Notes: generated by a model from the sequence alone, not told the origin. Counted from the first letter of the stretch, positions 1-6,463 are shown. The stretch is 6,547 bases of DNA from Nitrococcus sp. (GCA_030452365.1 JAKDMK010000136.1:1-6547), one strand, 5' to 3'. Made by a program: numbers and translations.

Positions 1-6
1 TGCTAC

Positions 7-40
7 AACGGCCGGCGGGATAGCCGGCTGTTTAACTTCT
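7..40 (+). terminator. Probable rho-independent terminator of an upstream plus-strand gene
   Basis: The arms AACGGCCGGC (7-16) and GCCGGCTGTT (23-32) form a 10-bp stem with one G-U pair around a six-base loop. A moderately T-rich tail (TTTAACTTCT, 31-40, whose first two bases sit at the foot of the stem) follows. This is the form of an intrinsic terminator reading to the right. The T-tract is interrupted, so strength is uncertain. The gene it would end lies outside the window, and the membrane protein gene starting at 110 would be a separate transcription unit. Confidence 0.5.
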
Positions 41-109
41 CACACGTGCGATAGATGGCATCTGATCGCTATCACCGCTGCCTAACCCGCCATTTCGAGT
101 ACGCGACCC

Positions 110-589
110 GTGCCCACTATCGATCAGTTGCTGAACCTCATAGAACCGCTCATACCCTGGCTAATCGGTTTCTCCGTACTCATGTTGTTGATCAGCGTGG
201 TCGCCGTACCTTGGATAGCGACTGCTGTGCCCGCCGATTATTTCACCTACCGTTACCGCCGGCGGCTGCATCGGCGTGGCAGCGACTCGCCGATAATCAT
301 CTGGCTTTGGCTGATCGCGAAGAACCTACTCGGCGCAACTCTGGTCATTCTGGGCGTGATCATGTTGGTGGCACCCGGACAAGGCGTTTTGACGATACTG
401 CTCGGCCTCGGCATAGCCGACTTTCCCGGGAAATTCTACCTGGAGCGGCGCCTGGTCTGCCTCCCTGGTGTCCTGTACACCCTCAACTTGATTCGACGCC
501 GTAACCGCAGACCGCCCCTGGAGAGGCCGACTCAAGCCGACTTGGGACGCAGCCAGCGCGAGACTCCCGGCAGCAAAAACGGCCGTTAG
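110..589 (+). CDS. Small inner-membrane protein, PGPGW-type
   Basis: This is a predicted 159-residue membrane protein of unknown function. Hydrophobic stretches lie at about residues 17-39 and 62-88, with a third weaker one at 91-104. The second ends in APGQG (88-92), followed by a short hydrophobic run and DFPGK (104-108), then a basic arginine-rich tail with a proline patch (RRPP). This order, two helices with a Pro-Gly turn followed by a D-F-P-G-K-like segment and a basic helix, matches my recollection of the PGPGW putative transmembrane family; the turn here reads PGQG rather than PGPGW. The start is a GTG. The frame is closed by a TAA at 83-85 and no ATG lies between, so GTG at 110 is the first usable start, although the ribosome binding site is weak. 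The C-terminal 25 residues are polar and probably disordered. The neighbouring gene converges on it and gives no functional clue. Confidence 0.75.
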   Translation: MPTIDQLLNLIEPLIPWLIGFSVLMLLISVVAVPWIATAVPADYFTYRYRRRLHRRGSDSPIIIWLWLIAKNLLGATLVILGVIMLVAPGQGVLTILLGLGIADFPGKFYLERRLVCLPGVLYTLNLIRRRNRRPPLERPTQADLGRSQRETPGSKNGR

Positions 590-772
590 CGGCGGGGCTG
601 GATTTGAGCCCAGCGACGTAAGCGGGCAATAACCAACGCCGCGCACAGGATCAAGTATGACGTCATGACCAAAGCAGGCATGCGCTTACAAATTGAAGCT
701 TACCTGCGTCCAACCGGTCGGCGCAGAACATGCTGTGTGTGGGTGAACTCGGAGGAGGTAGGCTGGCGCCTT

Positions 773-1102
773 TCAGGTCTCGTCGGTTGCCGTGAAATGG
801 GCCGCTTGTTCGCGAGTGAAAAAACAGCCGTTGCGCTCAAAGCCCGCGATTACCGATCCCTTAACTGCCTGCACACGACCCTTACTGTCACGGCCGGCGA
901 TCAGGGTATCCGGTAAACCATCCAAGCAATGACAAGGTGCGAGCGTTCCATTCGGGTTGCGCGAAATGTACACGACACCCGTGTCGGTATCCAGAAAAGC
1001 CGGGACGAAGCCGAGCGAGCGATTGTTGGTGCTCGCTCCGCGGGTGCCCTGGAAGGCTTGGCTATCCTCTGCGAACTCTTCAATGGTTACCGCTCGTACC
1101 AT
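773..1102 (-). CDS. Conserved-looking hypothetical protein, 109 residues
   Basis: This is a small soluble protein with no signal peptide or membrane segment and no function I can assign. Its middle reads like a compact beta-rich domain: GFVPAFLDTDTGVVYISR (31-48), then a CHC cluster (57-59) leading into LDGLP (60-64), and near the C-terminus GSVIAGFERNGCFFTREQA (82-100) with a further cysteine at 93. I recall similar uncharacterised proteobacterial proteins carrying a HLLDGLP-like segment, but cannot name a family. The three cysteines and one histidine could bind metal, which is speculation. The frame stays open to a GTG at 1171, but that codon lies almost at the predicted transcription start. 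The ATG at 1102 has AGAGG about 8 bases upstream and is preferred. The gene follows the DUF4010 gene on the same strand with its own promoter in the gap. Confidence 0.7.
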   Translation of the reverse strand: MVRAVTIEEFAEDSQAFQGTRGASTNNRSLGFVPAFLDTDTGVVYISRNPNGTLAPCHCLDGLPDTLIAGRDSKGRVQAVKGSVIAGFERNGCFFTREQAAHFTATDET

Positions 1103-1174
1103 GAGAAGCCTCTCGCGCCTGACCCTGTCCGCTTGCTCGGCAGGGCGGAGAATGTGGAGCAGCGAAACCACACT

Positions 1175-1202
1175 ACCATATTCATTTTATATTTGTTGTC
1201 AA
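1175..1202 (-). promoter_or_regulatory. Sigma-70-like promoter for the 109-residue hypothetical gene
   Basis: Read on the minus strand there is a perfect -35 box TTGACA (1202-1197), a 16-base spacer and a -10 box TATGGT (1180-1175; four of six consensus bases). The surrounding 30 bases are strongly AT-rich in an otherwise GC-rich region. Transcription would begin near 1168, leaving a leader of about 65 bases before the ATG at 1102. An alternative -10 (TATAAA) within the spacer sits too close to the -35 box to work with it. Confidence 0.55.
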
Positions 1203-1268
1203 CCCGCATTTTCCAAGCCGAGTGCGAGACCAGTACGACGCGTCCGTCAGTCCGTTTATGCGCTTACG

Positions 1269-2525
1269 TTATAACCGCGGCAGCGACCAAATCCAGACCG
1301 CCGTGACGCTCAGCAAGGTAGCGGCGTATAGGGCGATCCGCCATGCGAGCGAACCGCCGCAGAGGATGCCGACCAGTACGGCTTTCATGATGCTGTTGGA
1401 GGCGGCGGCAAACAGAACGGCCTTTGCGGCGACGGCATTGCTCAAAGAGCCTTCGGCCATGTAGATCAGCGACAAGGTGATGGCATCGACCCCGGAGAGG
1501 CCGGAAACCATTGCCAAGGCGTAGATCCCGGTCTCACCGAAAAACCGCCGCGCGGCTGCGCTCAACAGTGTGATCAGGGCCAGGATGAGGCCGAATTGCA
1601 GAGCCACCCGAAGCTGGAAAGGCTTGCTAGGATGCAGCGTTGGCGGGACCAAGGTGCCGCGGCCACTCCACCAGGCCAACACGGCAATGGCATAGCTCAG
1701 CAGCGCCAGGCTGCCCAGGGGCAGCAGCAGGCGCCGGCCAAGATCGGGATCGAGCACATTGACGTAAGCCGCGACTCGCAGGAAAACAGTCCCGGTCGCG
1801 AGCACGATGCCGATTGCCAGCAGCGAGTGGGCCGCTGGGCGGCCGCGCCCGAAGCGGGCGAAGTTCAGTGTCAACGCAGTGGAAGAGGCCAGCCCGCCGA
1901 GCACGCCTGTCAACACAACCCCGCGTCCCGGGCCGGCGATCCGGATGGCGAAGTGGCCGACGAAGGAAATCCCCGCGATCAGGACTACGAACCACCAGAT
2001 TCGATACGGATTGACCGCATCAAAGGGTCCGAATTCACGGTTAGGAAGCAGCGGCAAAACTACGATAGAGATCATCAGCAATTGCAGCGCCGCAGTCAGC
2101 TCGTTGCGGTCGAGCCGATGTAGCCAATCGTGCAGTTCCTCCTTGAGGCCGAGCACGATGGCGATCATTACGGCGGCGGCGGCCGCAGCTTCCGGGTATC
2201 CGGAGGCGGCAGCCGCGCCCAGGGCATAGGTGGCCATAAAGGCGCCCTGGCTGGTGATCCCGTATTGGTGGCTCGTCTGGGTAGTGACGAAATAGGCTGT
2301 GCTGCTGATCATCGCAACGCCGAGGATGCCGAAGCCCAGAATAATGCCGCCATAATGCGCAGCCAGCAGAGCCGTGATACCGCCCAACAAACCAATGAGC
2401 ATGAACGTTCGAATGCCTGCAACACGCTGGCCTTCTTCCTCGTCGCGCTGCTCCCAGCCTCGTTCGAGTCCGATCAGAAGACCGACGGCGAGCGAAATCG
2501 CCAGTGCCGCAAAGGTATGAACCAA
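1269..2525 (-). CDS. MgtC/DUF4010-family polytopic inner-membrane protein
   Basis: This is a predicted 418-residue membrane protein with about a dozen hydrophobic segments. The first part resembles the MgtC/SapB fold: an N-terminal helix ending in GLLIGLERGW, an acidic loop (EQRDEEEG), then AGIRTFMLIGLLGG. The rest fits DUF4010: LKEELH, ISIVVLPLLPN, NPYRIWW, and a glycine-rich GVLGGLASSTALTLNFAR. A second glycine-serine motif, VSGLSGVDAITLSL, lies near the C-terminus. Full-length members of this architecture are around 400-430 residues, so the gene appears complete. The molecular role of DUF4010 proteins is not established; MgtC itself is linked to growth at low magnesium and to control of ATP synthase. 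The frame extends upstream to a GTG at 2648, but those 41 residues are polar and unlike the family, and that GTG has no visible Shine-Dalgarno. I chose the TTG at 2525, with GGAG about 10 bases upstream, because the protein then begins directly at the first helix. The start remains uncertain. The gene follows moeA on the same strand. Confidence 0.8.
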   Translation of the reverse strand: MVHTFAALAISLAVGLLIGLERGWEQRDEEEGQRVAGIRTFMLIGLLGGITALLAAHYGGIILGFGILGVAMISSTAYFVTTQTSHQYGITSQGAFMATYALGAAAASGYPEAAAAAAVMIAIVLGLKEELHDWLHRLDRNELTAALQLLMISIVVLPLLPNREFGPFDAVNPYRIWWFVVLIAGISFVGHFAIRIAGPGRGVVLTGVLGGLASSTALTLNFARFGRGRPAAHSLLAIGIVLATGTVFLRVAAYVNVLDPDLGRRLLLPLGSLALLSYAIAVLAWWSGRGTLVPPTLHPSKPFQLRVALQFGLILALITLLSAAARRFFGETGIYALAMVSGLSGVDAITLSLIYMAEGSLSNAVAAKAVLFAAASNSIMKAVLVGILCGGSLAWRIALYAATLLSVTAVWIWSLPRL

Positions 2526-2693
2526 CTGTAAGTATCTCCGGCGCTCGGCGCTTCCAACATCTTGCTGCGCGTGCAGGTCCACCTCGACACTGCCGCCCTG
2601 CCACCCACCCACCTCCGTGTTCAACGGCCGGTCGCGGGCCGGGCCCACGCGCCGTCAGGACGAGATGCCCCGAATGGACGCCGGTGGCATCAG

Positions 2694-3962
2694 TCATATG
2701 AGGCCGGCAAATGGCTCCACGGTGACCCACTCGCCGTTCGCGACATCGCCGCACTCCTCGGCCAGCACGATGAAGCAGTTGGCCTCGCTCATGGAGCGCA
2801 GAATACCCGAGCCCTGGGCGCCCGTGCTGCGTACCTCGAGCGTGCCGTCGGCAGCGGTAGCAAGAATGCCCCGTTGGTATTCCCGCCGCCGGCCGTTCTT
2901 TCGCAGCGGGCTAGCACAGCGGGCGGTCACGCGCATAGGGGCAGCGGGGGCTTCGCCCTCCAGGTAGATCAATGCCGGCTGGACTACCTGGTAGAAAGTG
3001 ACCATAGCCGAGACTGGGTTGCCCGGTAGGCCGAAGAATGCGGCATCGCCCAGACGGCCAAATGCGAGTGGCCGGCCCGGCTTGATGTTGATGGTCCAGA
3101 ACTCGATGGCTCCTCGTGCCGCGAGCAACTCGGTAATATAATCCGCCTCGCCGACAGAGACACCACCCGAGGTGATGACGACATCGGCACTCTCGCTTGC
3201 GCCATCCAATGCTTGGGTCAGCGCCGCGCGGTCATCTCGAACCACTCCTAAATCCAGTATCTCAACGCCGAGCCGCTGCAGCATGCCATGGAGCGTGTAG
3301 CGATTGCTGTCATAGATCTGGCCCGGACGCAAGGGTTCACCCACGCCGCGCAGCTCATCCCCGGTGGAAAAGAAGGCGACCCGCAGGCGGCGATGCACCG
3401 CTACTTCAGCCTGCCCTATCTCGGCAAGCAGTCCGAGGTCGGCAGGCATCAGACGCTGGCCGCGGTGCAGGATAGTCGCCCCCTTGGCGAGGTCCTCGCC
3501 GGCCGGCCGGACGTTCTCGCCCACTCGGTGATCGCCATCGAACCACACGCGGTCCGCCTCGCAGCGCACCCGCTCCTGCATCACGACGGTATCGGCACCC
3601 GCCGGCAGCATTCCACCGGTCATGATGCGCACGCACTCCCCGGCACCGACCTCACCCTCGAATGGATGACCGGCAAGCGCTTTACCGATCAGCGACAGGG
3701 GGGCGGATCGGTTAGCCTGAAGGTCACCCGCGCGCAGCGCATAGCCGTCCATGGCCGAATTGGCGTGGCCGGGAACATCGATTGGCGAGCGAATGTCCAC
3801 GGCGAGCACCCGATCCAGCGCATCCCTGATCGGCAGACGCAGCACCAACTGCTGGGGTTGCAATGCCGCATAAACCCGGCGCCGTGCCTCATCCACCGAC
3901 ATGGACGGGGCGTCATGACCGCAGCCCTTGTGTGACTCCATGCCGCCTGCTGTCGTACTCAT
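2694..3962 (-). CDS. moeA: Molybdopterin molybdenumtransferase MoeA
   Basis: MoeA inserts molybdate into adenylylated molybdopterin in the cytoplasm, giving Mo-molybdopterin. At 422 residues the protein is close to E. coli MoeA (411); the extra length is an N-terminal tail with two Cys and two His within residues 1-20. Family motifs occur in order: VPGHANSAMDGYAL (63-76), MTGGMLPAGADTVVMQE (114-130), GENVRPAGEDLAKG (148-161), STGDEL (199-204), GQIYDSNRY (214-222), the molybdopterin-binding-domain signature TSGGVSVGEADY (264-275), KPGRPLAFG (294-302) and GLPGNPVSA (311-319). The acidic and threonine residues recognised as catalytic in E. coli MoeA (in MDGYA, MTGG and GDEL) are present. Domain IV (residues about 340-420) is complete. 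The ATG overlaps the mobA stop (ATGA), and GGGAGG sits five bases before it inside the end of mobA, so coupled translation with mobA is expected. Confidence 0.97.
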   Translation of the reverse strand: MSTTAGGMESHKGCGHDAPSMSVDEARRRVYAALQPQQLVLRLPIRDALDRVLAVDIRSPIDVPGHANSAMDGYALRAGDLQANRSAPLSLIGKALAGHPFEGEVGAGECVRIMTGGMLPAGADTVVMQERVRCEADRVWFDGDHRVGENVRPAGEDLAKGATILHRGQRLMPADLGLLAEIGQAEVAVHRRLRVAFFSTGDELRGVGEPLRPGQIYDSNRYTLHGMLQRLGVEILDLGVVRDDRAALTQALDGASESADVVITSGGVSVGEADYITELLAARGAIEFWTINIKPGRPLAFGRLGDAAFFGLPGNPVSAMVTFYQVVQPALIYLEGEAPAAPMRVTARCASPLRKNGRRREYQRGILATAADGTLEVRSTGAQGSGILRSMSEANCFIVLAEECGDVANGEWVTVEPFAGLI

Positions 3963-4591
3963 GCCTTCCTCCCGATTTGGGCGTGATAGCCGGCCAGCCG
4001 CAGGGCCAGGGCGTCACGCTCCTCGATGGTATTCAGGTTTATAAAATTTCCATTTTGATCCGAGAAATCGGCAATCGCCAGCCGCCGAGTCTGCAGCCAG
4101 CCGATGAGCTTGCGCTCACCCGCCGCCAGATAATCCTGCACGCTCTCGCGTAGCCATGTGGGTACTAGGGCGTATACCGGGTGCAACCGCTCGCTATCGC
4201 GTACGGTTGCCACCTCCGCACCGGCGCTCATAAGCGCGTGGTACAGACGCGGCCCGAGATCCGTGGTCACAAGCGGACCGTCACATGGGGCCGTGAGCAC
4301 CCAGGGGGTCTCGGCTTGCGCAAGAGCCGCCGCGAGCCCGGCGAGCGGCCCCGGATAGCCTTGCTGAGCGTCGGTTATGACTCGACAGCCCAGCTCGGCA
4401 TAAGAATCGAGATTGCGATTGGCGTTGATCAGCACTGTTGCAACTTGCGGTCGCAACGCGGCCAGCACATGGGCTACCAACGGTCGTCCATCTAGCGTTA
4501 CCCAACCCTTATCCACGCCACCCATGCGGGTCGCCCGACCGCCGGCTAAAATCACGCCGGTGATGCCACTGAGCGGGTAATCACCGCCCAT
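3959..4591 (-). CDS. mobA: Molybdenum cofactor guanylyltransferase MobA
   Basis: MobA transfers GMP from GTP to Mo-molybdopterin, producing the guanine dinucleotide cofactor (bis-MGD) used by DMSO-reductase-family enzymes. The 210-residue protein is a little longer than E. coli MobA (194). The nucleotide-binding loop LAGGRATRMGGVDKG is at residues 15-29, the NANR segment at 56-59, YPGPLAGL at 79-86, the Mg-binding aspartate in PCDGPL at 102-107 (usually CDTP or CDSP), HPVYAL at 137-142, AGER at 157-160, and FSDQN...FINLNT at 176-188. All hallmarks are intact. The ATG start has a strong GGAGG seven bases upstream. It shares four bases with moeA downstream and lies 269 bases downstream of the yqeC-like gene on the same strand. 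Confidence 0.96.
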   Translation of the reverse strand: MGGDYPLSGITGVILAGGRATRMGGVDKGWVTLDGRPLVAHVLAALRPQVATVLINANRNLDSYAELGCRVITDAQQGYPGPLAGLAAALAQAETPWVLTAPCDGPLVTTDLGPRLYHALMSAGAEVATVRDSERLHPVYALVPTWLRESVQDYLAAGERKLIGWLQTRRLAIADFSDQNGNFINLNTIEERDALALRLAGYHAQIGRKA

Positions 4592-4860
4592 GCTCTTGCC
4601 TCCGCGCTCAATCTCAATCGCGGCTTACGCCCGCTAGCGCCTCTGCAGTGCAGCGCATTTGCCACGGCTTGCTGGCCCGCGAGGACCGCGGCGGCGTTCT
4701 GGCATTAGTACATGCCTTTGCCAGTGCGATGCTCGGTTTGAAGACGAGCCGCAACCGCTCGACGTTAGTCCCATTCTGCGGCGTGCAGAGATAGAGGCAG
4801 CGCTCAGCAGCAGTGCGCCCGCACAGAATCACAGCCTAGCACAGGCGAGCGGCGGCTGGC
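4592..4860 (-). other. 269-base spacer between the yqeC-like gene and mobA
   Basis: This gap is unusually long for same-strand genes of related function. A 72-codon open frame (4832 to 4614) crosses it but has no ribosome binding site I can see and no recognisable sequence, so I do not call it a gene. I see no canonical promoter, no ModE-like operator and no fold I can identify as a molybdenum-cofactor riboswitch. Three CACAG pentamers lie at 4822, 4830 and 4840. Two overlapping hairpins occur at 4699-4724. The stretch may carry the mobA promoter or leader, but nothing in it proves this. Confidence 0.35.
4699..4724 (-). repeat. Two mutually exclusive small hairpins upstream of mobA
   Basis: On the minus strand CTGGCA (4724-4719) can pair with TGCCAG (4704-4699), and GGCAT (4716-4712) can pair with ATGCC (4705-4701). 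Both use the same downstream arm, so only one can form at a time. The stems are short (five or six pairs), and chance occurrence in GC-rich DNA is quite possible. The site lies about 110 bases before the mobA start. Confidence 0.3.
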
Positions 4861-5619
4861 TCAGGTGCGCCGAATGACATCTACGACGGGATCGGCCATA
4901 TGCATGGAGGTGAGCACGATGCGGTCCAGAAAATCACCCTCGGCCAAGGCTTGCTCGGCTACCGCCCGGGCTTGATGCCGCCGCTCCGGGGTGTCGACTT
5001 GATTGATGATCGGGATCAAAAGGGCGTCTCCCACATTCTGCCGCGCCCCGGCTGTGGCGGTCAGCAGCCGTGCCACATGGCGCGGCTCGATCGGTTCACC
5101 ACGGTGTGCGCCGGTGACACTCTCCAAGCACTCAACGCGGTGTGCGACCGCCTCGTCGAGTGGTTGGCCGATTGCCCTGGCGGAAACGAGGAACAGTACT
5201 ACATCGGCGCCCACCGGAATATTCGGCTCCTGCGCCGCTGGCGCCTTGATCTGCCGCATCCTGGCCCCGTCGGCTTTGACTAGAGTCAGATCGAATCCGC
5301 CGCCCTGGTGCAGCGGCTGGACAGAATCTCCCGCTAAGCCACCAAGGCGCTCTTTCTTCTCGGAGGGGCAGGCGAATACCACCTGACGATTTTCGCGCGC
5401 ACTCGCAACGACCGCCGCCGCAAGCTCTGCCTGGGGGACGACAACGCGCGCCGCTTGAAGCTCCTCCGGGAACGCCGCCATAAACACCGTGGTGGTTATT
5501 CCGACCTTCCCGGGATGCGCCGCGGCGAGACGATAGAGAGTGGTCTTCTTGCCACCGGCGCCAACGGCGCAGACGATACCGCGGCGGGCCTCCAGTAGAT
5601 CCAAGATGGATTCGGTCAC
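4861..5619 (-). CDS. yqeC: YqeC-like accessory protein of molybdenum hydroxylases
   Basis: This 252-residue protein resembles the YqeC family, defined by genome context as an accessory of selenium-dependent molybdenum hydroxylases (xanthine-dehydrogenase-like enzymes); its biochemistry is not settled. A P-loop-like GAGGKKTT lies at residues 20-27 after a hydrophobic strand, followed by GITTTVF (40-46), SEKKERLGGL (86-95), the typical KADGARMRQIKAPA (115-128) with EPNIP (131-135), and NQVDTP (206-211), which resembles the base-recognition motif of GTPases. It is probably a soluble NTP-binding protein. E. coli YqeC has a similar length. The frame is open to a GTG at 5652, but the GTG at 5619 has GAGGGA about six bases before it and starts the protein just ahead of the P-loop, so I prefer it. 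It lies upstream of mobA on the same strand, consistent with a molybdenum cofactor role. Confidence 0.85.
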   Translation of the reverse strand: MTESILDLLEARRGIVCAVGAGGKKTTLYRLAAAHPGKVGITTTVFMAAFPEELQAARVVVPQAELAAAVVASARENRQVVFACPSEKKERLGGLAGDSVQPLHQGGGFDLTLVKADGARMRQIKAPAAQEPNIPVGADVVLFLVSARAIGQPLDEAVAHRVECLESVTGAHRGEPIEPRHVARLLTATAGARQNVGDALLIPIINQVDTPERRHQARAVAEQALAEGDFLDRIVLTSMHMADPVVDVIRRT

Positions 5620-5732
5620 GGTTGTTCCCTCGTCGCAACGGTGATCCTGCACAGTATGCCGAAGCGACTGTCCGCGATCAGCATGCCCCGCTTCAGCCGG
5701 TTTCGAACCAGTGAGCTCTCATGCGGACATAG

Positions 5733-5784
5733 AGGGCCTGTTGACATTCACCCGCGACGCCGTGGGCGGATGTCAACAGGCCCT
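5733..5784. repeat. 52-base palindrome with perfect 15-bp arms
   Basis: The left arm AGGGCCTGTTGACAT (5733-5747) is an exact reverse complement of the right arm ATGTCAACAGGCCCT (5770-5784). The inner 22 bases continue pairing imperfectly, with one mismatch (5750/5767) and two G-T pairs, down to a four-base loop at 5757-5760. It begins four bases past the outer-membrane gene's stop codon and lies upstream of the yqeC-like gene. No T-tract follows on either strand, so it is not a standard intrinsic terminator, although it could still stop or protect the transcript. The flanks share only AG (5731-5732 and 5785-5786). It may instead be a dispersed palindromic element or the joined ends of a tiny transposon derivative. 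Confidence 0.8.
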
Positions 5785-5788
5785 AGCG

Positions 5789-6463
5789 CTAGAATCGATA
5801 ACGGAAACCAGCAGAGAACACGGGCGAGTAGCGAAAGCTTTGGAAGGTCTGCCCGAGCCCAGCATCCGCACCCGAGTTGCCGAGGTAATCCGAGCTTAGC
5901 GATTCCTTGCTGCCCGGCTCTACGCTCTGGAAGACCAAACCCAAGTCGAGCTGCAAGCGAAAGTTGCCATCGGGCCCAAACTGATCATTCCAGCCGAGCC
6001 CGAAGTAGGGCTTGACATCATCCAAATAGCTGCGGTCTTGGTCCAGCGCGCGACTGGAGAGTGAGCGATAGCTGCGCTCGGCGCCTGCGAAACCAGCCGT
6101 ATGCTGCATATATGACCAGCCCAGATCACCATAGAGCGCACCGCCGGTTAGATGCAGGCCCCCTGGCAGCGCCTGCCAGTCGACGAGCGCTGAAGCCGAG
6201 AAGACAGGGGTTGTCTCGTTGGCCAACGCGCTTTGTAGCTGATCCGTCGGGGAAAAGGAATCGAAGCGGCTGATGCCGAAGCGAAAATCAAGCTGGTTCG
6301 AAAGCGGGGTAACCAACTCGAACTGAGGGTGCATCGGCGAATGCCACGCCATCGCATCATTATTACCGGCGCAGAGAGCCTGCGTGGCGGTCAGAGCCAG
6401 AATCGCTGCAGTCAGATTCGTTATCGAACGCGTACGCATCTTGCGACCCACATCCATGTCCAT
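5789..6463 (-). CDS. Putative outer-membrane beta-barrel protein, 224 residues
   Basis: The N-terminus is a signal peptide: basic MRTRS (9-13), a hydrophobic core TAAILALTATQALCA (18-32) and likely cleavage near residue 32. The cysteine at 31 is not in a good lipobox (QALC), so a lipoprotein is unlikely. The mature part alternates polar and hydrophobic residues as in beta strands, with LDFRFGISRF (58-67), LHLTGGALYGDLGWSYM (103-119), VKPYFGLGW (150-158) and FRLQLDLGLVFQS (168-180). It ends in SAGFRYRF with a terminal phenylalanine, the usual outer-membrane barrel signal. An eight-stranded barrel would fit its size. The PYFGLGW and LDLGLVFQ segments recall uncharacterised proteobacterial outer-membrane proteins; substrate and role are unknown. 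The ATG at 6463 lacks a Shine-Dalgarno. ATGs at 6457 and 6439 are alternatives, the last beginning right at the basic part of the signal peptide. A possible -10 box TACAAT lies at 6480-6475, without a convincing -35. Confidence 0.75.
   Translation of the reverse strand: MDMDVGRKMRTRSITNLTAAILALTATQALCAGNNDAMAWHSPMHPQFELVTPLSNQLDFRFGISRFDSFSPTDQLQSALANETTPVFSASALVDWQALPGGLHLTGGALYGDLGWSYMQHTAGFAGAERSYRSLSSRALDQDRSYLDDVKPYFGLGWNDQFGPDGNFRLQLDLGLVFQSVEPGSKESLSSDYLGNSGADAGLGQTFQSFRYSPVFSAGFRYRF

Noticed and set aside
590..640. Possible bidirectional terminator between the converging genes
   Set aside because: GCTGG and CCAGC can pair around an eight-base loop, but the stem is only five pairs and no T-run follows on either strand.
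665..916. 83-codon plus-strand open frame overlapping the small hypothetical gene
   Set aside because: Its second half is antisense to the better supported gene at 773-1102 and its sequence shows no domain-like pattern.
2041..2754. 237-codon minus-strand frame overlapping the DUF4010 gene
   Set aside because: Arginine-rich, low-complexity composition typical of an alternate frame of a GC-rich gene; the overlapping frame encodes a clear membrane protein.
3288..3935. 215-codon plus-strand frame antisense to moeA
   Set aside because: It lies wholly within moeA, whose motifs are unambiguous; long antisense frames are common in GC-rich genes.
4614..4832. 72-codon minus-strand open frame between the yqeC-like gene and mobA
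   Set aside because: It has no visible ribosome binding site, no recognisable motif and an ordinary length for a chance frame in GC-rich DNA.
5696..5712. tRNA T-arm-like motif on the minus strand (GGTTCGAAACC)
   Set aside because: The loop resembles a T-loop, but the stem has a mismatch, no acceptor partner or anticodon arm is found in the expected distance, and no CCA follows. The nearby selenium-linked gene made a selenocysteine tRNA tempting, but the sequence does not fit one.
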